From positions 78,818-142,817 of the forward strand of contig JAAYEH010000281.1 in assembly GCA_012728855.1 (NCBI GenBank): DNA of 64,000 nucleotides, read 5' to 3'. The position numbers were made by a program, and so were the translations under genes. The stretch is from Rhodopirellula sp. Lineage in GTDB: Bacteria > Planctomycetota > Planctomycetia > Pirellulales > Thermoguttaceae. The notes beneath the pieces are model-generated. The model did not search any database, was not told where the DNA came from, and worked only from the letters and a program-made list of their open reading frames with translations. Positions 37,016 through 46,112 of this stretch are shown in pieces; within the stretch, counting starts at the first letter, position 1; the number at the start of each line of letters is the position of its first letter.

Positions 37016-37486
37016 CATGGTTCTTCCGCGTCAGCACTTCTCGCGTTCCCCACTCCGGCGAACGCAACGGGTACCAGCGGCGGATCCAGGGTATCGGCAG
37101 GTTGAGCTTCTGGCAGAGGGCGATGGTGGCAACGTGCAGTGGTTGACTCGTCACTGCTGCCTACAGGTCCAGTTGGTTGCCTGCAGAGCCACACTTAGAG
37201 CCTATCCCAAAACCGCCGGGGACTGGCTCATTTTGCGGAGTCTTCGGAGCAAAATGTGCCTGTCCCCCTCTCCGCCAAGGTTTTGGGATAGGCTCTTAAA
37301 ACAACGGCACGTGTTCTTCCGGAGATTCGCGGAAAACGAGCGACTTCGCGGTGAGATCGAGCCATGGATCGGACATCCTCCGCGAACCTGCTCGCCGTGC
37401 ATTTCTCGGCAGACGAAGTTCAGCAACCGCAAGACATCAACGATGCTGACCTGGGTCCGCACGGCGTGGAAATCAATCCCCGGCAC
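37016..37486 (-). pseudogene. CHC2-type zinc-finger protein gene, broken by a 98-bp element and a nonsense codon
   Basis: The reading frame starts near GTG 37486 (VPGIDFHAVRTQVSIVDVLRLL) and carries a DnaG-like CHC2 zinc-binding region (RGGCPIHGSISPRSRSFSAN, then NTCRCFK). At the fourth zinc ligand it is cut by the palindromic element 37198-37295. Beyond the element the same frame resumes with the missing cysteine, CGSAGNQLDL. Next comes a TAG (37163-37161) where related proteins have Trp, and then TSQPLHVATIALCQKLNLPIPW, the usual downstream part of these short CHC2 proteins. The end is obscured by the 160-bp element. Removing 98 bases plus one TTA repeat restores the frame. CHC2 domains occur in bacterial primases; the short forms have no known role. 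Confidence 0.8.
37198..37295. mobile_element. 98-bp palindromic element inserted in the CHC2 gene, TTA target duplication
   Basis: The ends are GAGCCTATCCCAAAACC and its complement, perfect over 17 bases. An inner hairpin has GGGGACTGGCTCATTTTGC (37218-37236) against GCAAAATGTGCCTGTCCCC (37249-37267), with two T-T mismatches. The trinucleotide TTA flanks both sides (37195-37197, 37296-37298). The inner 50 bases match 46972-47021 at 49 positions. It carries no gene, so it must be moved by an enzyme encoded elsewhere. Confidence 0.85.
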
Positions 37487-37612
37487 CGCGGCTGGCTCCT
37501 TGAACTGAGACGAGGAACCCGTACACCGATCGCAGCCGAACGTGCCGGCGCAAGCAATGCCACCCGCCACACGCGGGAACAGAAGCCTCAGGTAGAACGG
37601 TGGTGTCGGTGT

Positions 37613-37670
37613 GGATCCCGCCTGCCGACTGGAACCTTGCCACACAGATCCCGCTCGGCAAGCGGGAGCT
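37613..37670. repeat. Decayed BIME-like palindromic repeat, copy 3
   Basis: GGATCCCGCCTGCCGACTGG, a spacer, then GATCCCGCTCGGCAAGCGGG. The GTAG/CTAC ends of the other copies are missing. It lies between the metallophosphoesterase 3' end and the broken CHC2 gene; nothing else is seen in 37487-37694. Confidence 0.65.
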
Positions 37671-37694
37671 GCTTCAGCACACAGTTTGAGTACA

Positions 37695-39653
37695 TTAGAA
37701 CCGCACGCTGCCCGTCAAATCGTCTTCGGAAGTGGAGATCATCCACGAGAGCGCCTTGGGCACGACGAACGACTCGCGGACGAAGCCTCGGTTGGGCGTC
37801 TGCCGCAACTCCCACTCCATGCGGTCCTTGTAGACGCGGAATACCCGGTAGGCGTTGGGCCATTCGCAGAAGGCGGGGTTGACGATATGGGCGATGCCGT
37901 CCTTGGGGTTGTGCTCGTTCCAGTGCGTGTGACCGCAGAGCACCGCCACCACGTTCGGCGCCGCTTGAACGACATCCATGGCCGCCGGAGTCATCGATAG
38001 ATCGGGCAACCGGTAACCGCAGGAGGAGAGGCCGCCTCGGCAGTGCATGGGGAAGTGCCCGATGACCACGGTGGGCGTCTGCGTGTCGCGGGCGAGTTCT
38101 TGCTCGAGCCACCGGATCTGTTCCGGCCTCATGCCAATACCGCCGGAGTCGGCGGGGTCGTAGTGGTCCATGAATTGGCCGCTCTTCGACTTCCAGTGGG
38201 CGCCGTCCACGACGATCAGTCGAAGCGGCGGCTTGTCGATCACGTAATCGGTGCTTCCCGCGGGAAACAACTCGCTGCACAGCTCCAAAGCATCCCCGCG
38301 CGACGAAGCCAGGTACGAGTCGTGGTTGCCGATGCAGCCGTAGACCGGCAGGCCGCTCGCGCGGCAGACGGCGCCGAGCGACTCGAATTGGGCACGGATC
38401 CCCCTGTCGGTCATGTCGCCCGCGATCACTGCCCAGGCGATGCCATCGCGTTTCAAGGCGGCGAGCGTCGCCGCCAACTCCTCTTGGGCCGGGCCGTCGA
38501 GCTTGGTATTCATCCAGACCGCGCGGCCCGACGCGAGGTGCGTGTCGGACAGCAGCGCAAAGCGGTAGAGCGGCTCTTCCACCGTGCGCGGCTCGGCTCG
38601 GAGGCAAAGCTGCTGGAAGGTTCCCGCGGGGCGGAAGTGCGGACCGCCCACGGTCAGGTAATGGCGGCCGGCGGGCAGCAACCACGTAGCCAGTTGGACT
38701 TCGTCCGGCGGTCGCGGACCGGTTATGCCGGGCGCCGCTCCGGTGAGCGCATCGCCCTCACCTTGCCAAGCCTCGGCCGTTACCATCGGCGCGGCGACAA
38801 CCGTGTCGTCGCTGAGCACGTAGGCCCGCAGACCCGGACGCAGATCCTCGCTCGGCGCGAGTCGCAGCGTACCGGAAACATACAGCGGCGACGGTACATC
38901 CAGTGCGAAGGTCAGCAGTCCGTCGGGCGGGATGACGACTTGGGCGTGTTCCGGACGCCGGGCCGTCGGGGTCGGGAAGCCGTCGACGATCGCGCCGTTG
39001 GCGGCCTCAAGCGTGATTTCCGCCCCGGCGGACACTTTCACCGCCGACGGATCGGCCGCCGCGCGGAGCGTTTCGGCGAGTTGCGGATAGACGTCGATCG
39101 GCGGTTCCGGCAGGCGGGTCTTGCGCAGCTCCACGTCGTCGAACCAACTCTCGGCGGAGCACGACATCGCCAGCATGATTTCGCGGTCGCCGGCTTTCCA
39201 TTCTTCGCCCCGAACCGCGCCGACCAATTGTATCCATTGGCCGGCCTTGCCTCCCGAGACGTGGGCTTTGGTATATCGCTGCTTGCCGTCGCTGGCGGAG
39301 ATGTAACAGCGGACGGCGCCCGCCGCACCGGCATAGACCCACGCCGAGAACTCATAGTCGGACTTCAGATCGACGACGCCGTCGAGGCGAAAATAGGCGC
39401 CTCCCGACTGACCGGTGGGCGTCACTCGCAGCGAGTGCTTGCCGGAGCGGGCCTGGGACATGTCGGCCGAGTAGCGCGCCTGGTAGGTGTGGAACTCGGG
39501 CAGTTCGTGCTCGAATTCCTCAGACAAGACCACCTCATCCAAGAACATCTCATCCGGGACTGCTGCAGATTGGCCGCAGCAGGGGGCGACCAGCGAAGCG
39601 CAAAGGCTGACAACGGTCACGAGAACGACAGAGATGGACTGCAAGGCATTCAT
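37695..39653 (-). CDS. Secreted calcineurin-like metallophosphoesterase with N-terminal beta-sandwich
   Basis: A 652-residue exported protein. A signal peptide (ending near CCGQSAA) is followed by a carbohydrate-binding-like beta-sandwich (residues 35-190: SGKHSLRVTPTGQSGGAYF, WFDDVELRKT) and a second beta domain. The C-terminal 290 residues form a metallophosphoesterase with all metal motifs: LLSDTHLASG, VIAGDMTDRG, GNHDSYLAS, GHFPMH and CGHTHWNEHN. It hydrolyses phosphodiesters or monoesters outside the cytoplasm; the substrate is unknown. AAGGAT precedes the ATG. It lies 42 bases downstream of the MBL protein gene on the same strand, so the two probably form an operon. Confidence 0.9.
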   Translation of the reverse strand: MNALQSISVVLVTVVSLCASLVAPCCGQSAAVPDEMFLDEVVLSEEFEHELPEFHTYQARYSADMSQARSGKHSLRVTPTGQSGGAYFRLDGVVDLKSDYEFSAWVYAGAAGAVRCYISASDGKQRYTKAHVSGGKAGQWIQLVGAVRGEEWKAGDREIMLAMSCSAESWFDDVELRKTRLPEPPIDVYPQLAETLRAAADPSAVKVSAGAEITLEAANGAIVDGFPTPTARRPEHAQVVIPPDGLLTFALDVPSPLYVSGTLRLAPSEDLRPGLRAYVLSDDTVVAAPMVTAEAWQGEGDALTGAAPGITGPRPPDEVQLATWLLPAGRHYLTVGGPHFRPAGTFQQLCLRAEPRTVEEPLYRFALLSDTHLASGRAVWMNTKLDGPAQEELAATLAALKRDGIAWAVIAGDMTDRGIRAQFESLGAVCRASGLPVYGCIGNHDSYLASSRGDALELCSELFPAGSTDYVIDKPPLRLIVVDGAHWKSKSGQFMDHYDPADSGGIGMRPEQIRWLEQELARDTQTPTVVIGHFPMHCRGGLSSCGYRLPDLSMTPAAMDVVQAAPNVVAVLCGHTHWNEHNPKDGIAHIVNPAFCEWPNAYRVFRVYKDRMEWELRQTPNRGFVRESFVVPKALSWMISTSEDDLTGSVRF

Positions 39654-39695
39654 GGGTACAAGATCCTTACCATTGCTTGGTTTCTTCCTCGCTGC

Positions 39696-40934
39696 CTACC
39701 GCGACGGGTACGGTCCAAAGACCTTGGTGACCTTGTGGCTTTCCGAGGTGTCGTCGACGATCAACACGCGGAATTCATCGCCGCCCGGCGAGACCCGTAA
39801 GACGATGTGGCCGTGGCTGCTGGCCAGCTTGTCCAAGGAACTGATAACCAGGTTGGTGGCCGGGTGGACGTCGGTGGCGAAAACGTCGCGCGGCCCCGGA
39901 TAGAGGTGGGTGGATCGCAACCGATTCCACACCCGTGCGGTCGGATGTCCCGAATCCCAGACCGAAATCACCCACGCGCGCGGGCGGAGCGTGGCCACGA
40001 GGAACTCGTTCTGCGAGTCGAGATAGCCGTGGTGGTCGACGATGGCCGCCTCAACCGGGCCGACGGCTTTCGCCACCGGAGTCTCGACATCATGCCACAC
40101 GGGAGACCCTTCCGGCGGGACGCCCGGGATATCCGCGCCGTTGAAATAATCGAACTTGCCGTAACTCAAACGGAACGCGGTTGACAGCATGTTTTCGTGC
40201 GGCCACTGGCCGCGAGGCACGCTGTCCAGGTCGGGGAAGTGCTGCCGCGTGACATTGCCGACGCCGGTCCAAATCTCGCCGTTGGCGGCGACGTTGCGGA
40301 ATTCGAAATGGGGGTATTTCTGCGGATCGCGGCAAAGAACCACCTGGTCGTTGCGCCCGGGCAGGAAGCGTTCGACCTTGAGTCCCTTGTTCTCCGTCTG
40401 CCACTTGAGGAAGGCGCGATAGTTTTTCATTGTCGAGTTATCGGGGATCGGCGGCTGGTAGTCGGGCCAGGCGCGGTCCAAGAGCTTGCCGATCGGCAGG
40501 CTCTCGGCAACCCGGGTCACGCCGGTGAGCCGATACGCGCCCGCGGGGGCCGCCGGCGCGTCGTCCGCCGGACCGCCCATGTGGTCTTCGTGAAAGTGGG
40601 TCAAGAGCACGTAGTCCAACGCCGGCTGCGGATCGTGGCGCAACGCGTGCTGCACGTAGCGCACGATCCATTCTCCGGCGCGACGAGAGCTGTCGGGCCG
40701 GTCGGGTGTGTGCCGAGGGGTTTTCGACGGCAGTTCTCCGGCGTCGACCAACATCGTCGTGCCGTCGGGGAATAGGTACACCGCCGCGTTGCCCCGGCCG
40801 GAACTGATCTGATGGATATCGAGCGTGCCCGGCTGCCAGGGCGCGATTTCCTGTTCGGCAATGTCGTCGGCGCAAGCCGCGGCGGCAACCAGTGCCATCC
40901 AACTGAAAGTCAGAAACCAATTCGCCTTCATCAT
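39696..40934 (-). CDS. Secreted MBL-fold (ComEC/Rec2-like) hydrolase
   Basis: A 412-residue exported metallo-beta-lactamase-fold protein. After a signal peptide (WFLTFSWMALVAAAACA) the fold begins with GRGNAAVYLFPDGTTMLVDAG. The metal motif is LLTHFHEDHMGG (HxHxDH near residue 108), with a late His in AIVDHHGYLDSQNEF. This arrangement is like ComEC-associated and competence-type MBL proteins. The substrate is unknown. ATG 40934 has AGGAGAA at good spacing. It is the first gene of a pair with the metallophosphoesterase. Confidence 0.85.
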   Translation of the reverse strand: MMKANWFLTFSWMALVAAAACADDIAEQEIAPWQPGTLDIHQISSGRGNAAVYLFPDGTTMLVDAGELPSKTPRHTPDRPDSSRRAGEWIVRYVQHALRHDPQPALDYVLLTHFHEDHMGGPADDAPAAPAGAYRLTGVTRVAESLPIGKLLDRAWPDYQPPIPDNSTMKNYRAFLKWQTENKGLKVERFLPGRNDQVVLCRDPQKYPHFEFRNVAANGEIWTGVGNVTRQHFPDLDSVPRGQWPHENMLSTAFRLSYGKFDYFNGADIPGVPPEGSPVWHDVETPVAKAVGPVEAAIVDHHGYLDSQNEFLVATLRPRAWVISVWDSGHPTARVWNRLRSTHLYPGPRDVFATDVHPATNLVISSLDKLASSHGHIVLRVSPGGDEFRVLIVDDTSESHKVTKVFGPYPSR

Positions 40935-41245
40935 CGTATTCTCCTGCGATGCAATACCACCGATCCGGCACCTGCGCAACCACACCTCAATGCGTCACCG
41001 CATGATCGTCGGCCCTGTGGGCAAACAACGCATCATTATGGCGGATGTTGCGCCGACACCACAAGCTCCGGCAGTGTTCCTGACTTCTTCGCGTTGTCGC
41101 TCCTTCGTCCTTTTGCGATCTGCTTGGCGAGGAAGAACAATCGCGATGAACCGAAATTGTCCCTTACCGCGAATGCCCTCGCACGAAGGAGGCTCCTGCG
41201 GACGGCATCATCGAGGCGGCAACCACAGCCGCTTGCGCAGCAGAA
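40935..41245. other. Intergenic stretch without recognised features
   Basis: About 310 bases between an MBL gene start and the end of a small hypothetical gene. I see no convincing reading frame, hairpin or RNA. It must contain the promoter of the MBL gene. Confidence 0.4.
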
Positions 41246-41548
41246 TTAGAGCGTGTCACTCGGCCCGGCCTCCTTCAGGTCATCCGGTTCGATCCCCTGG
41301 CGCCGAAGATCAGCCTTCATCCCTTCGGAGAGTTCCCCGCCTAGCGCAAGGCGCAGTCGCCAGTAACTCTTTCTGAGGCTGTCGCGTTGCTGAACGACGC
41401 TGTAAGCAAGGGCCGCGTCCCTGATGGCCAATGCTTCGTCCGATTCAGCAGCATACCTCTCGGCGATCGATTCGAGAATCGAACAAACCCTTCGGATCTC
41501 ATGGTCGACGGCATCAAAACGAGACTCGCTGTCGTCGTCGGTGCTCAT
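41246..41548 (-). CDS. Hypothetical acidic helical protein, 100 aa
   Basis: A short soluble protein starting MSTDDDSESRFDAVDHEIRR. It is mostly helical and charged (RVCSILESIAERYAAESDEALAIRDAALAYS), with a C-terminal MKADLRRQGIEPDDL. No family is recognised. GAGAAG lies a few bases before ATG 41548; longer starts upstream lack a ribosome binding site. Confidence 0.5.
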   Translation of the reverse strand: MSTDDDSESRFDAVDHEIRRVCSILESIAERYAAESDEALAIRDAALAYSVVQQRDSLRKSYWRLRLALGGELSEGMKADLRRQGIEPDDLKEAGPSDTL

Positions 41549-41754
41549 ATCAGCTTCTCGATCAGGGATGCGGCTTGTCGAAGCCATGGCAGGATCGGCA
41601 GTCCAGCTTCGCGCTGACATCGACGCGTTCGCGTCTGATTGTAAATCACTCCTTCCGCAAGATCAATGCACAGCAGCTTGTGAATTGATACCCCCCCACA
41701 AGCCGTGGAATGGGTAAGTTGAGATCATCGATCGATATTTGCGGAGTTGGAGAT

Positions 41755-41991
41755 ATGACACGAGTGGTGCTGGACGATACAGTGTGGGACAAGTTGGCGC
41801 AAGCGGAGACCGTCGAGCTATGTGATCCAACAGGCCGCCGAGTGGGACATTTCTTGTCCGATGAGTTGTACCGGCGACTTCTGTATGATTGGGCGAACGC
41901 CCAAATATCAGACGAAGAACTGGACCGGCGTTACCGCGAGCCCGGAGGGCGGACCCTGGCGGAAATCTGGGCGCGTCTGTCGCGCTCATGA
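41755..41991 (+). CDS. Putative antitoxin of a ParE/RelE-type module
   Basis: A 78-residue acidic protein: MTRVVLDDTVWDKLAQAE, DPTGRRVGHFLSDELYRRLL, SDEELDRRYREPGGRTLAEI. This resembles the small antitoxin-like partners that planctomycetes and cyanobacteria carry upstream of ParE/RelE toxins. GGAG lies shortly before the ATG. Its stop overlaps the start of the next reading frame (ATGA), the usual coupling in toxin-antitoxin operons. The toxin that follows appears truncated. Confidence 0.65.
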   Translation: MTRVVLDDTVWDKLAQAETVELCDPTGRRVGHFLSDELYRRLLYDWANAQISDEELDRRYREPGGRTLAEIWARLSRS

Positions 41992-42209
41992 CCTACACCG
42001 TACTATGGAAGCCGAGCGCTGAGGCAGAACTGGTGCGCATCTGGACTGAGGCTGCCGAACGTACGGCGGTGGCAGCAGCAGCCAATGAGATCGATCGTCT
42101 TCTCAAGATGAACGTCTTCGTCAATGCTCAGGCGCCGACTACGCCACCTGCCTGGAATGCTCGTCCGGCTCGGCCTTGCGGCGAGTGTCTTGCCCGAACA
42201 ACGGCATGA
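41988..42209 (+). pseudogene. Truncated ParE/RelE-type toxin
   Basis: The first 43 residues (MTYTVLWKPSAEAELVRIWT, NEIDRLLKMN) match the N-terminal half of ParE/RelE-family toxins. After that the frame runs into the 3' end of the convergent MscK-like gene and reads Pro/Ala-rich text with no toxin character. Such toxins are usually about 90-100 residues, and the C-terminal catalytic or gyrase-binding part is missing. It is probably inactive. The overlap with the upstream gene (ATGA) is intact. Rearrangement seems to have joined this locus to the channel gene near position 42110. Confidence 0.6.
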
Positions 42210-45200
42210 GCGTTTCCACCGAACGGATGTGGACGTCCTGCTGCGGGAAGGCAATCTCAATGCCCGCTTCGCGCAGGGCACGGTCGATGCCGACGTGCAG
42301 GTCGTGGATCACCGTGAGCCGGTTCTCCAACGTGGGCAGATAACAGCGGAGCACGAAGTTCAGCGAACTGGTGCCGAACTCCTCCAGCCCCGCCGCCGGC
42401 GGCGGGTCGTCGAGTACGAGCGGATGCTCGCGGGCGAGCCGCAGTAGGATCTCTTGGGCGAGCCGCGTGTCGGATCCGTAGACCACGCTTACGTTGATCA
42501 CCACGCGGTTCACCTGGTCCGATAGCGTCCAGTTGAGCAGACGGCCGGTGATGAAGTCCTTGTTGGGTACGATGAACTCCTTGCGGTCCCAGTTGGTGAT
42601 CGTGGTGGCCCGCATGTGGATTCGTGAAATCACTCCGGTGACTTCATCGACGGTGACGATGTCGCCGACTCGGACCGGCCGTTCGAAAAGAATGATCAGG
42701 CCCGAGACGAAATTCGCGAAGATCTCCTGCAAGCCGAAGCCGAGGCCGACGCTGATCGCCGCCACCAGCCATTGGACCCTGCCCCAGCCGATCCCCAGCG
42801 TCGAGCAGGCCAGCACCAGTCCGACGATTGTGATCACGTAGCGGGAAACGGCCGCGGCGGCGTAGCGAAAGCCGGCGTCGACCGGCAGGTGCTGGAGCAC
42901 CGCCATCTCCAAAAGGCCGGGAATATTCCGCGCGGAAATGAAGGTGGTGGCGGCGATCAGCAAGGCCAGGCAGAGACTGGCCAACGTGATCGGATCCAGC
43001 CGGTCGACGGTGCGGACGGAGATCGCTCCGTCGGCCGCGGTGAAGGTTTCGGTCACCTGCGTCATGGTGTCCCACAGTTCGACTCGCTTCAAAATGCCCA
43101 AGGCGGGCAAGACGTCGACCCAGATCAGCCAGACGACGAGAAAGCCGGCCAGGGTCAGCGAGTATTCGATCAGATGGCGGGTTTGCGTATTGATCGTGGC
43201 CAGGTCGCGGTCCGGCTCGTTAAGCGACGGCAAGAGCAGGGCGCCGCTGGGGTCGCCCGGCTTGGGCTCCGCCATCGCCGCCGCGCGCCGCTGCCGCGCC
43301 TGCTCGATCGCCAGCTTGCGCCGATTCACCAGCACCCAACGCAGCAGCAACGCTCGCAGCAGGGTAAGCCCCAGCAACAGGCAAAGGGTAACGTAGATCC
43401 GTCCGGCCAAATGTTGCGCCGTGTAATAGTAGCCGGCGACGGCGAATCCGGCCAAGGCCAGCGGAGTAAGCACGCCCACCCAATACCAGGCGAACCGCAG
43501 CCGGCGAAGCCAACCGTCCGGTCGCAGGGCCATCACGGGCTGGAGAATGCCGTCGGTGCGGCGGAACGCGCGCTGAAAGAACAGCGACACCAGCACCATG
43601 CCGGCCACAAAGGCCAGCCTCGCAAGCGAATTCCGCCAGCGCTCCTCGCCCTGGGCGAGCAGGGTAAAGGTGATCATCACCAACGGAAGGAGAGCCAACG
43701 AAAGCCAGTGCAGTCGCCGCCGGAAGAGCCGCAACCCCAGCGTTGGCCAGCAGAAATGCGCCCCGGCCAGCCCTTTCGATCGGCAAACCTCGCGAAGCAA
43801 CGCGACAAGGAGCAACGCGCCGGCCGTGGCCCCCAATCCCGCACTGCCGGCCTTCGCCAGGTCCGAGCCGTCGACCGCGGTCGCCAACCGCCAGGCGACG
43901 TACCACATCACTGCCGGCCATGCCGCGGCGATGATGCCGGTCAGCAGCACTGTCTCCAGTGTCGGAGCGAAGCGGCAATAGGTCGATCGCGCAGCGCCTT
44001 CCCCGATTTGGCAGACCTTGTCGCGGAGCCGGCGCCGGTAGCAGAGGGCCAGAACCAGCAAGGCCGCCACGCCCAGCGAGGCGGGATTTTTCCGCAGGTC
44101 GGACACCAGCAATACGGCCGTCTCTTGCCAGGCGTCCGGGCCGGCGAGCCACCAGAGGGCATCTTTCGCCGCAACGAAGTCTTCGCGGCCGAAAACGGTG
44201 GCGCTGCGGATCCAAAGCACCCGCTCGTCGATGTACTTCGCATACTCTTCGGTGCGATCGATCAACTGCTGCTCGGCGTTTTCCAGGTCGACCAGCTTAT
44301 CGAAATAGCTGGAATAGTCGCCGATCAGCGCGTCGAGATACTCCTTCTCGGTCCCCAGAGCGCTGCGGACGGCGGCTTCCAACTCCTCGGGCGGACGCTC
44401 CTGTCCCAGTTGGTTCAAGTGATGCAGTTCCACGCTCACTTGCCGTTCCAAATCGGCCAGTTCGGATCGCCGGTCGGAGAGTCGAAACTGCTCCAACTGC
44501 ACGTCGCGAATGGTATCTTGGCGCTCGCCGACGTTCCGCCGATACGACCCTAAAGCCGGCAGCATCTCGCGCTGTTGCCGCAACAGGAGGCCGATGCAGT
44601 TGGTCATCCCGATCGTATCGACTTTCGCCTGGGTGCGGGAGAACTTCTCTTTCAGCGAGGCGAGTTTTTGAGTTGCGCCGTCAAGCTGCTTGACCGTGTC
44701 GGCGATCGTCTTGGCGAGTTGCGTCCGCTTTTCGGCCAACGCCGAGTTGTTCTCCGCGAGCCGCTGAACGGCCGGCTCCGCCTGCGCGGCATCCCAAGCC
44801 GCCTGCCGGGCCTGCTGCTGCGCCTCCTCCTGCCGCCGGCGATTGACCGCTTCCCGCCACGTCTTCACCTCTTGTTCGGCCAACGCCGCGTTGCGCGTGG
44901 CAATATCCCATTGTACAGGCAGGATCTCAGCGCAGGTGTCGTAGGCCGCGACTTCCTTTTCGTAGGCTTGCACTTCCTGTTGGGCAGCGTGGCGGCGAGC
45001 GAGCAACACCGCCCGGCGGGCCAACGCCGGCACGGACGGGTCGTCCGACGCCGCCGCAATCGCCAATTGCTTTTCCGCGTCGCCCAGGCGTTGCCTGGCG
45101 GCCGCGGCAAGTTTGGGGACTTCTCCTCGGCGGGCCGCCCTCCGCCTTGGCTCCGCCTCCAGTTGCGTCGATTGCCGCTTCAACTCCGTTGCCTCGGCCT

Positions 45201-45678
45201 CCTTGCTCATCAACGTTTGCTGAAGCTGGACTAATGTCGCATCCGCCGGAATCGCGACCTTCGGTTTCTCGGCCGCCAGACTCGCTTCCGCCTTGGCGGC
45301 AGCAAGTTCGTCGGCGGCGGCTGCAATCATCCGCTCGAATTGGGCGGAGGTCTCTGCCCAGTGCTTGGCCACGTCCAACTCTTGGATCGCCTGCTGGTAG
45401 GTTTCGCGGACCTTGGCCTTGGCCGCGTCGTCCAGGTCCGTCGCTTCCTCCACTTGCTTCAATCGCGTTTGGATTTCTTCAGCGGTGATTTCCTCCGCCG
45501 AACGCTTGCCGGGCGGCGGCTCCGCACGCACCACGGCAGTCAGAGGGGGTATTAGCAGAACCAGTAGTAGCGGCGAACCAATCGACAGGAAGCGTCGGTA
45601 GGAGGGCGGCTTCCCCGCGTGAAGTGGATTGGAGAAGTGGCCTGGGGCGTGCAAACAAGGTCGGACGGACCGCGTCAT
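42139..45678 (-). CDS. Large mechanosensitive channel of the MscK/KefA type
   Basis: A 1179-residue inner-membrane protein. A signal-like segment (SPLLLVLLIPPLTAVVRA) is followed by about 480 residues of periplasmic coiled coil (ITAEEIQTRLKQVEEATDLD, KLASLKEKFSRTQAKVD). A series of roughly ten membrane segments lies between 545 and 980. The MscS core follows, with pore-lining VGLGFGLQEIFANFVSGLIIL and the cytoplasmic beta domain FERPVRVGDIVTVDEVTG, RKEFIVPNKDFITGRLLNW. It releases solutes on hypo-osmotic shock. The length matches MscK. The ribosome binding site before ATG 45678 is weak. A perfect palindrome lies 43 bases upstream of the start. Confidence 0.93.
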   Translation of the reverse strand: MTRSVRPCLHAPGHFSNPLHAGKPPSYRRFLSIGSPLLLVLLIPPLTAVVRAEPPPGKRSAEEITAEEIQTRLKQVEEATDLDDAAKAKVRETYQQAIQELDVAKHWAETSAQFERMIAAAADELAAAKAEASLAAEKPKVAIPADATLVQLQQTLMSKEAEATELKRQSTQLEAEPRRRAARRGEVPKLAAAARQRLGDAEKQLAIAAASDDPSVPALARRAVLLARRHAAQQEVQAYEKEVAAYDTCAEILPVQWDIATRNAALAEQEVKTWREAVNRRRQEEAQQQARQAAWDAAQAEPAVQRLAENNSALAEKRTQLAKTIADTVKQLDGATQKLASLKEKFSRTQAKVDTIGMTNCIGLLLRQQREMLPALGSYRRNVGERQDTIRDVQLEQFRLSDRRSELADLERQVSVELHHLNQLGQERPPEELEAAVRSALGTEKEYLDALIGDYSSYFDKLVDLENAEQQLIDRTEEYAKYIDERVLWIRSATVFGREDFVAAKDALWWLAGPDAWQETAVLLVSDLRKNPASLGVAALLVLALCYRRRLRDKVCQIGEGAARSTYCRFAPTLETVLLTGIIAAAWPAVMWYVAWRLATAVDGSDLAKAGSAGLGATAGALLLVALLREVCRSKGLAGAHFCWPTLGLRLFRRRLHWLSLALLPLVMITFTLLAQGEERWRNSLARLAFVAGMVLVSLFFQRAFRRTDGILQPVMALRPDGWLRRLRFAWYWVGVLTPLALAGFAVAGYYYTAQHLAGRIYVTLCLLLGLTLLRALLLRWVLVNRRKLAIEQARQRRAAAMAEPKPGDPSGALLLPSLNEPDRDLATINTQTRHLIEYSLTLAGFLVVWLIWVDVLPALGILKRVELWDTMTQVTETFTAADGAISVRTVDRLDPITLASLCLALLIAATTFISARNIPGLLEMAVLQHLPVDAGFRYAAAAVSRYVITIVGLVLACSTLGIGWGRVQWLVAAISVGLGFGLQEIFANFVSGLIILFERPVRVGDIVTVDEVTGVISRIHMRATTITNWDRKEFIVPNKDFITGRLLNWTLSDQVNRVVINVSVVYGSDTRLAQEILLRLAREHPLVLDDPPPAAGLEEFGTSSLNFVLRCYLPTLENRLTVIHDLHVGIDRALREAGIEIAFPQQDVHIRSVETLMPLFGQDTRRKAEPDEHSRQVA

Positions 45679-45720
45679 CGGGCACCGGTGAACAAGAACC
45701 GCGGACGGTGAATTCTCTTC

Positions 45721-45737
45721 CGCTGAGTCTCAGCGGC
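45721..45737. promoter_or_regulatory. Perfect 17-base palindrome upstream of the MscK-like gene
   Basis: CCGCTGAG-T-CTCAGCGG lies 43 bases before the channel gene's start codon. Its size and position fit an operator or a short hairpin in the 5' leader. No other copy was seen in the window. The remainder of 45679-46112 shows no gene that I can support. Confidence 0.4.
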
Positions 45738-46112
45738 ATGTCGGCTTGTATCGCCGATTTCCCGATCCTGCAACGGCAAAACCGGTCGTCCCGATTTCCC
45801 GTTTTCCCTCTTCCGGTCGTTCTGATTCCTCCTTGGATCGCAGTGGTTCGGTAGCATGACCGCCTCCGTTCACTCGGCGTCAAACGGTCGGCTGCTCCTC
45901 CGCGCGCGCTCTGCGTTTGTGAATTGATTGACTATCCCAACCGAGCAGAGTCGTCGTCACGCACTTCGCATGGAGGGTTTTATCATTCGCCATCCGGTGG
46001 ATGGTCTCTCGAGTGCGCCAAAGGCTGATCTTGCCCTGCTGTCGAGACTTAGGTATTACACGCACCGAGTGGCAAAGCAAGTTCACGACCGAGCGGAAAA
46101 GGAGGCGTGGCG

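Noticed and set aside
36774..37154. 127-codon N-terminal extension of the lyase-like protein
   Set aside because: These codons are the tail of the broken CHC2 gene and a 160-base mobile element in the same frame; a signal peptide starts at 36773.
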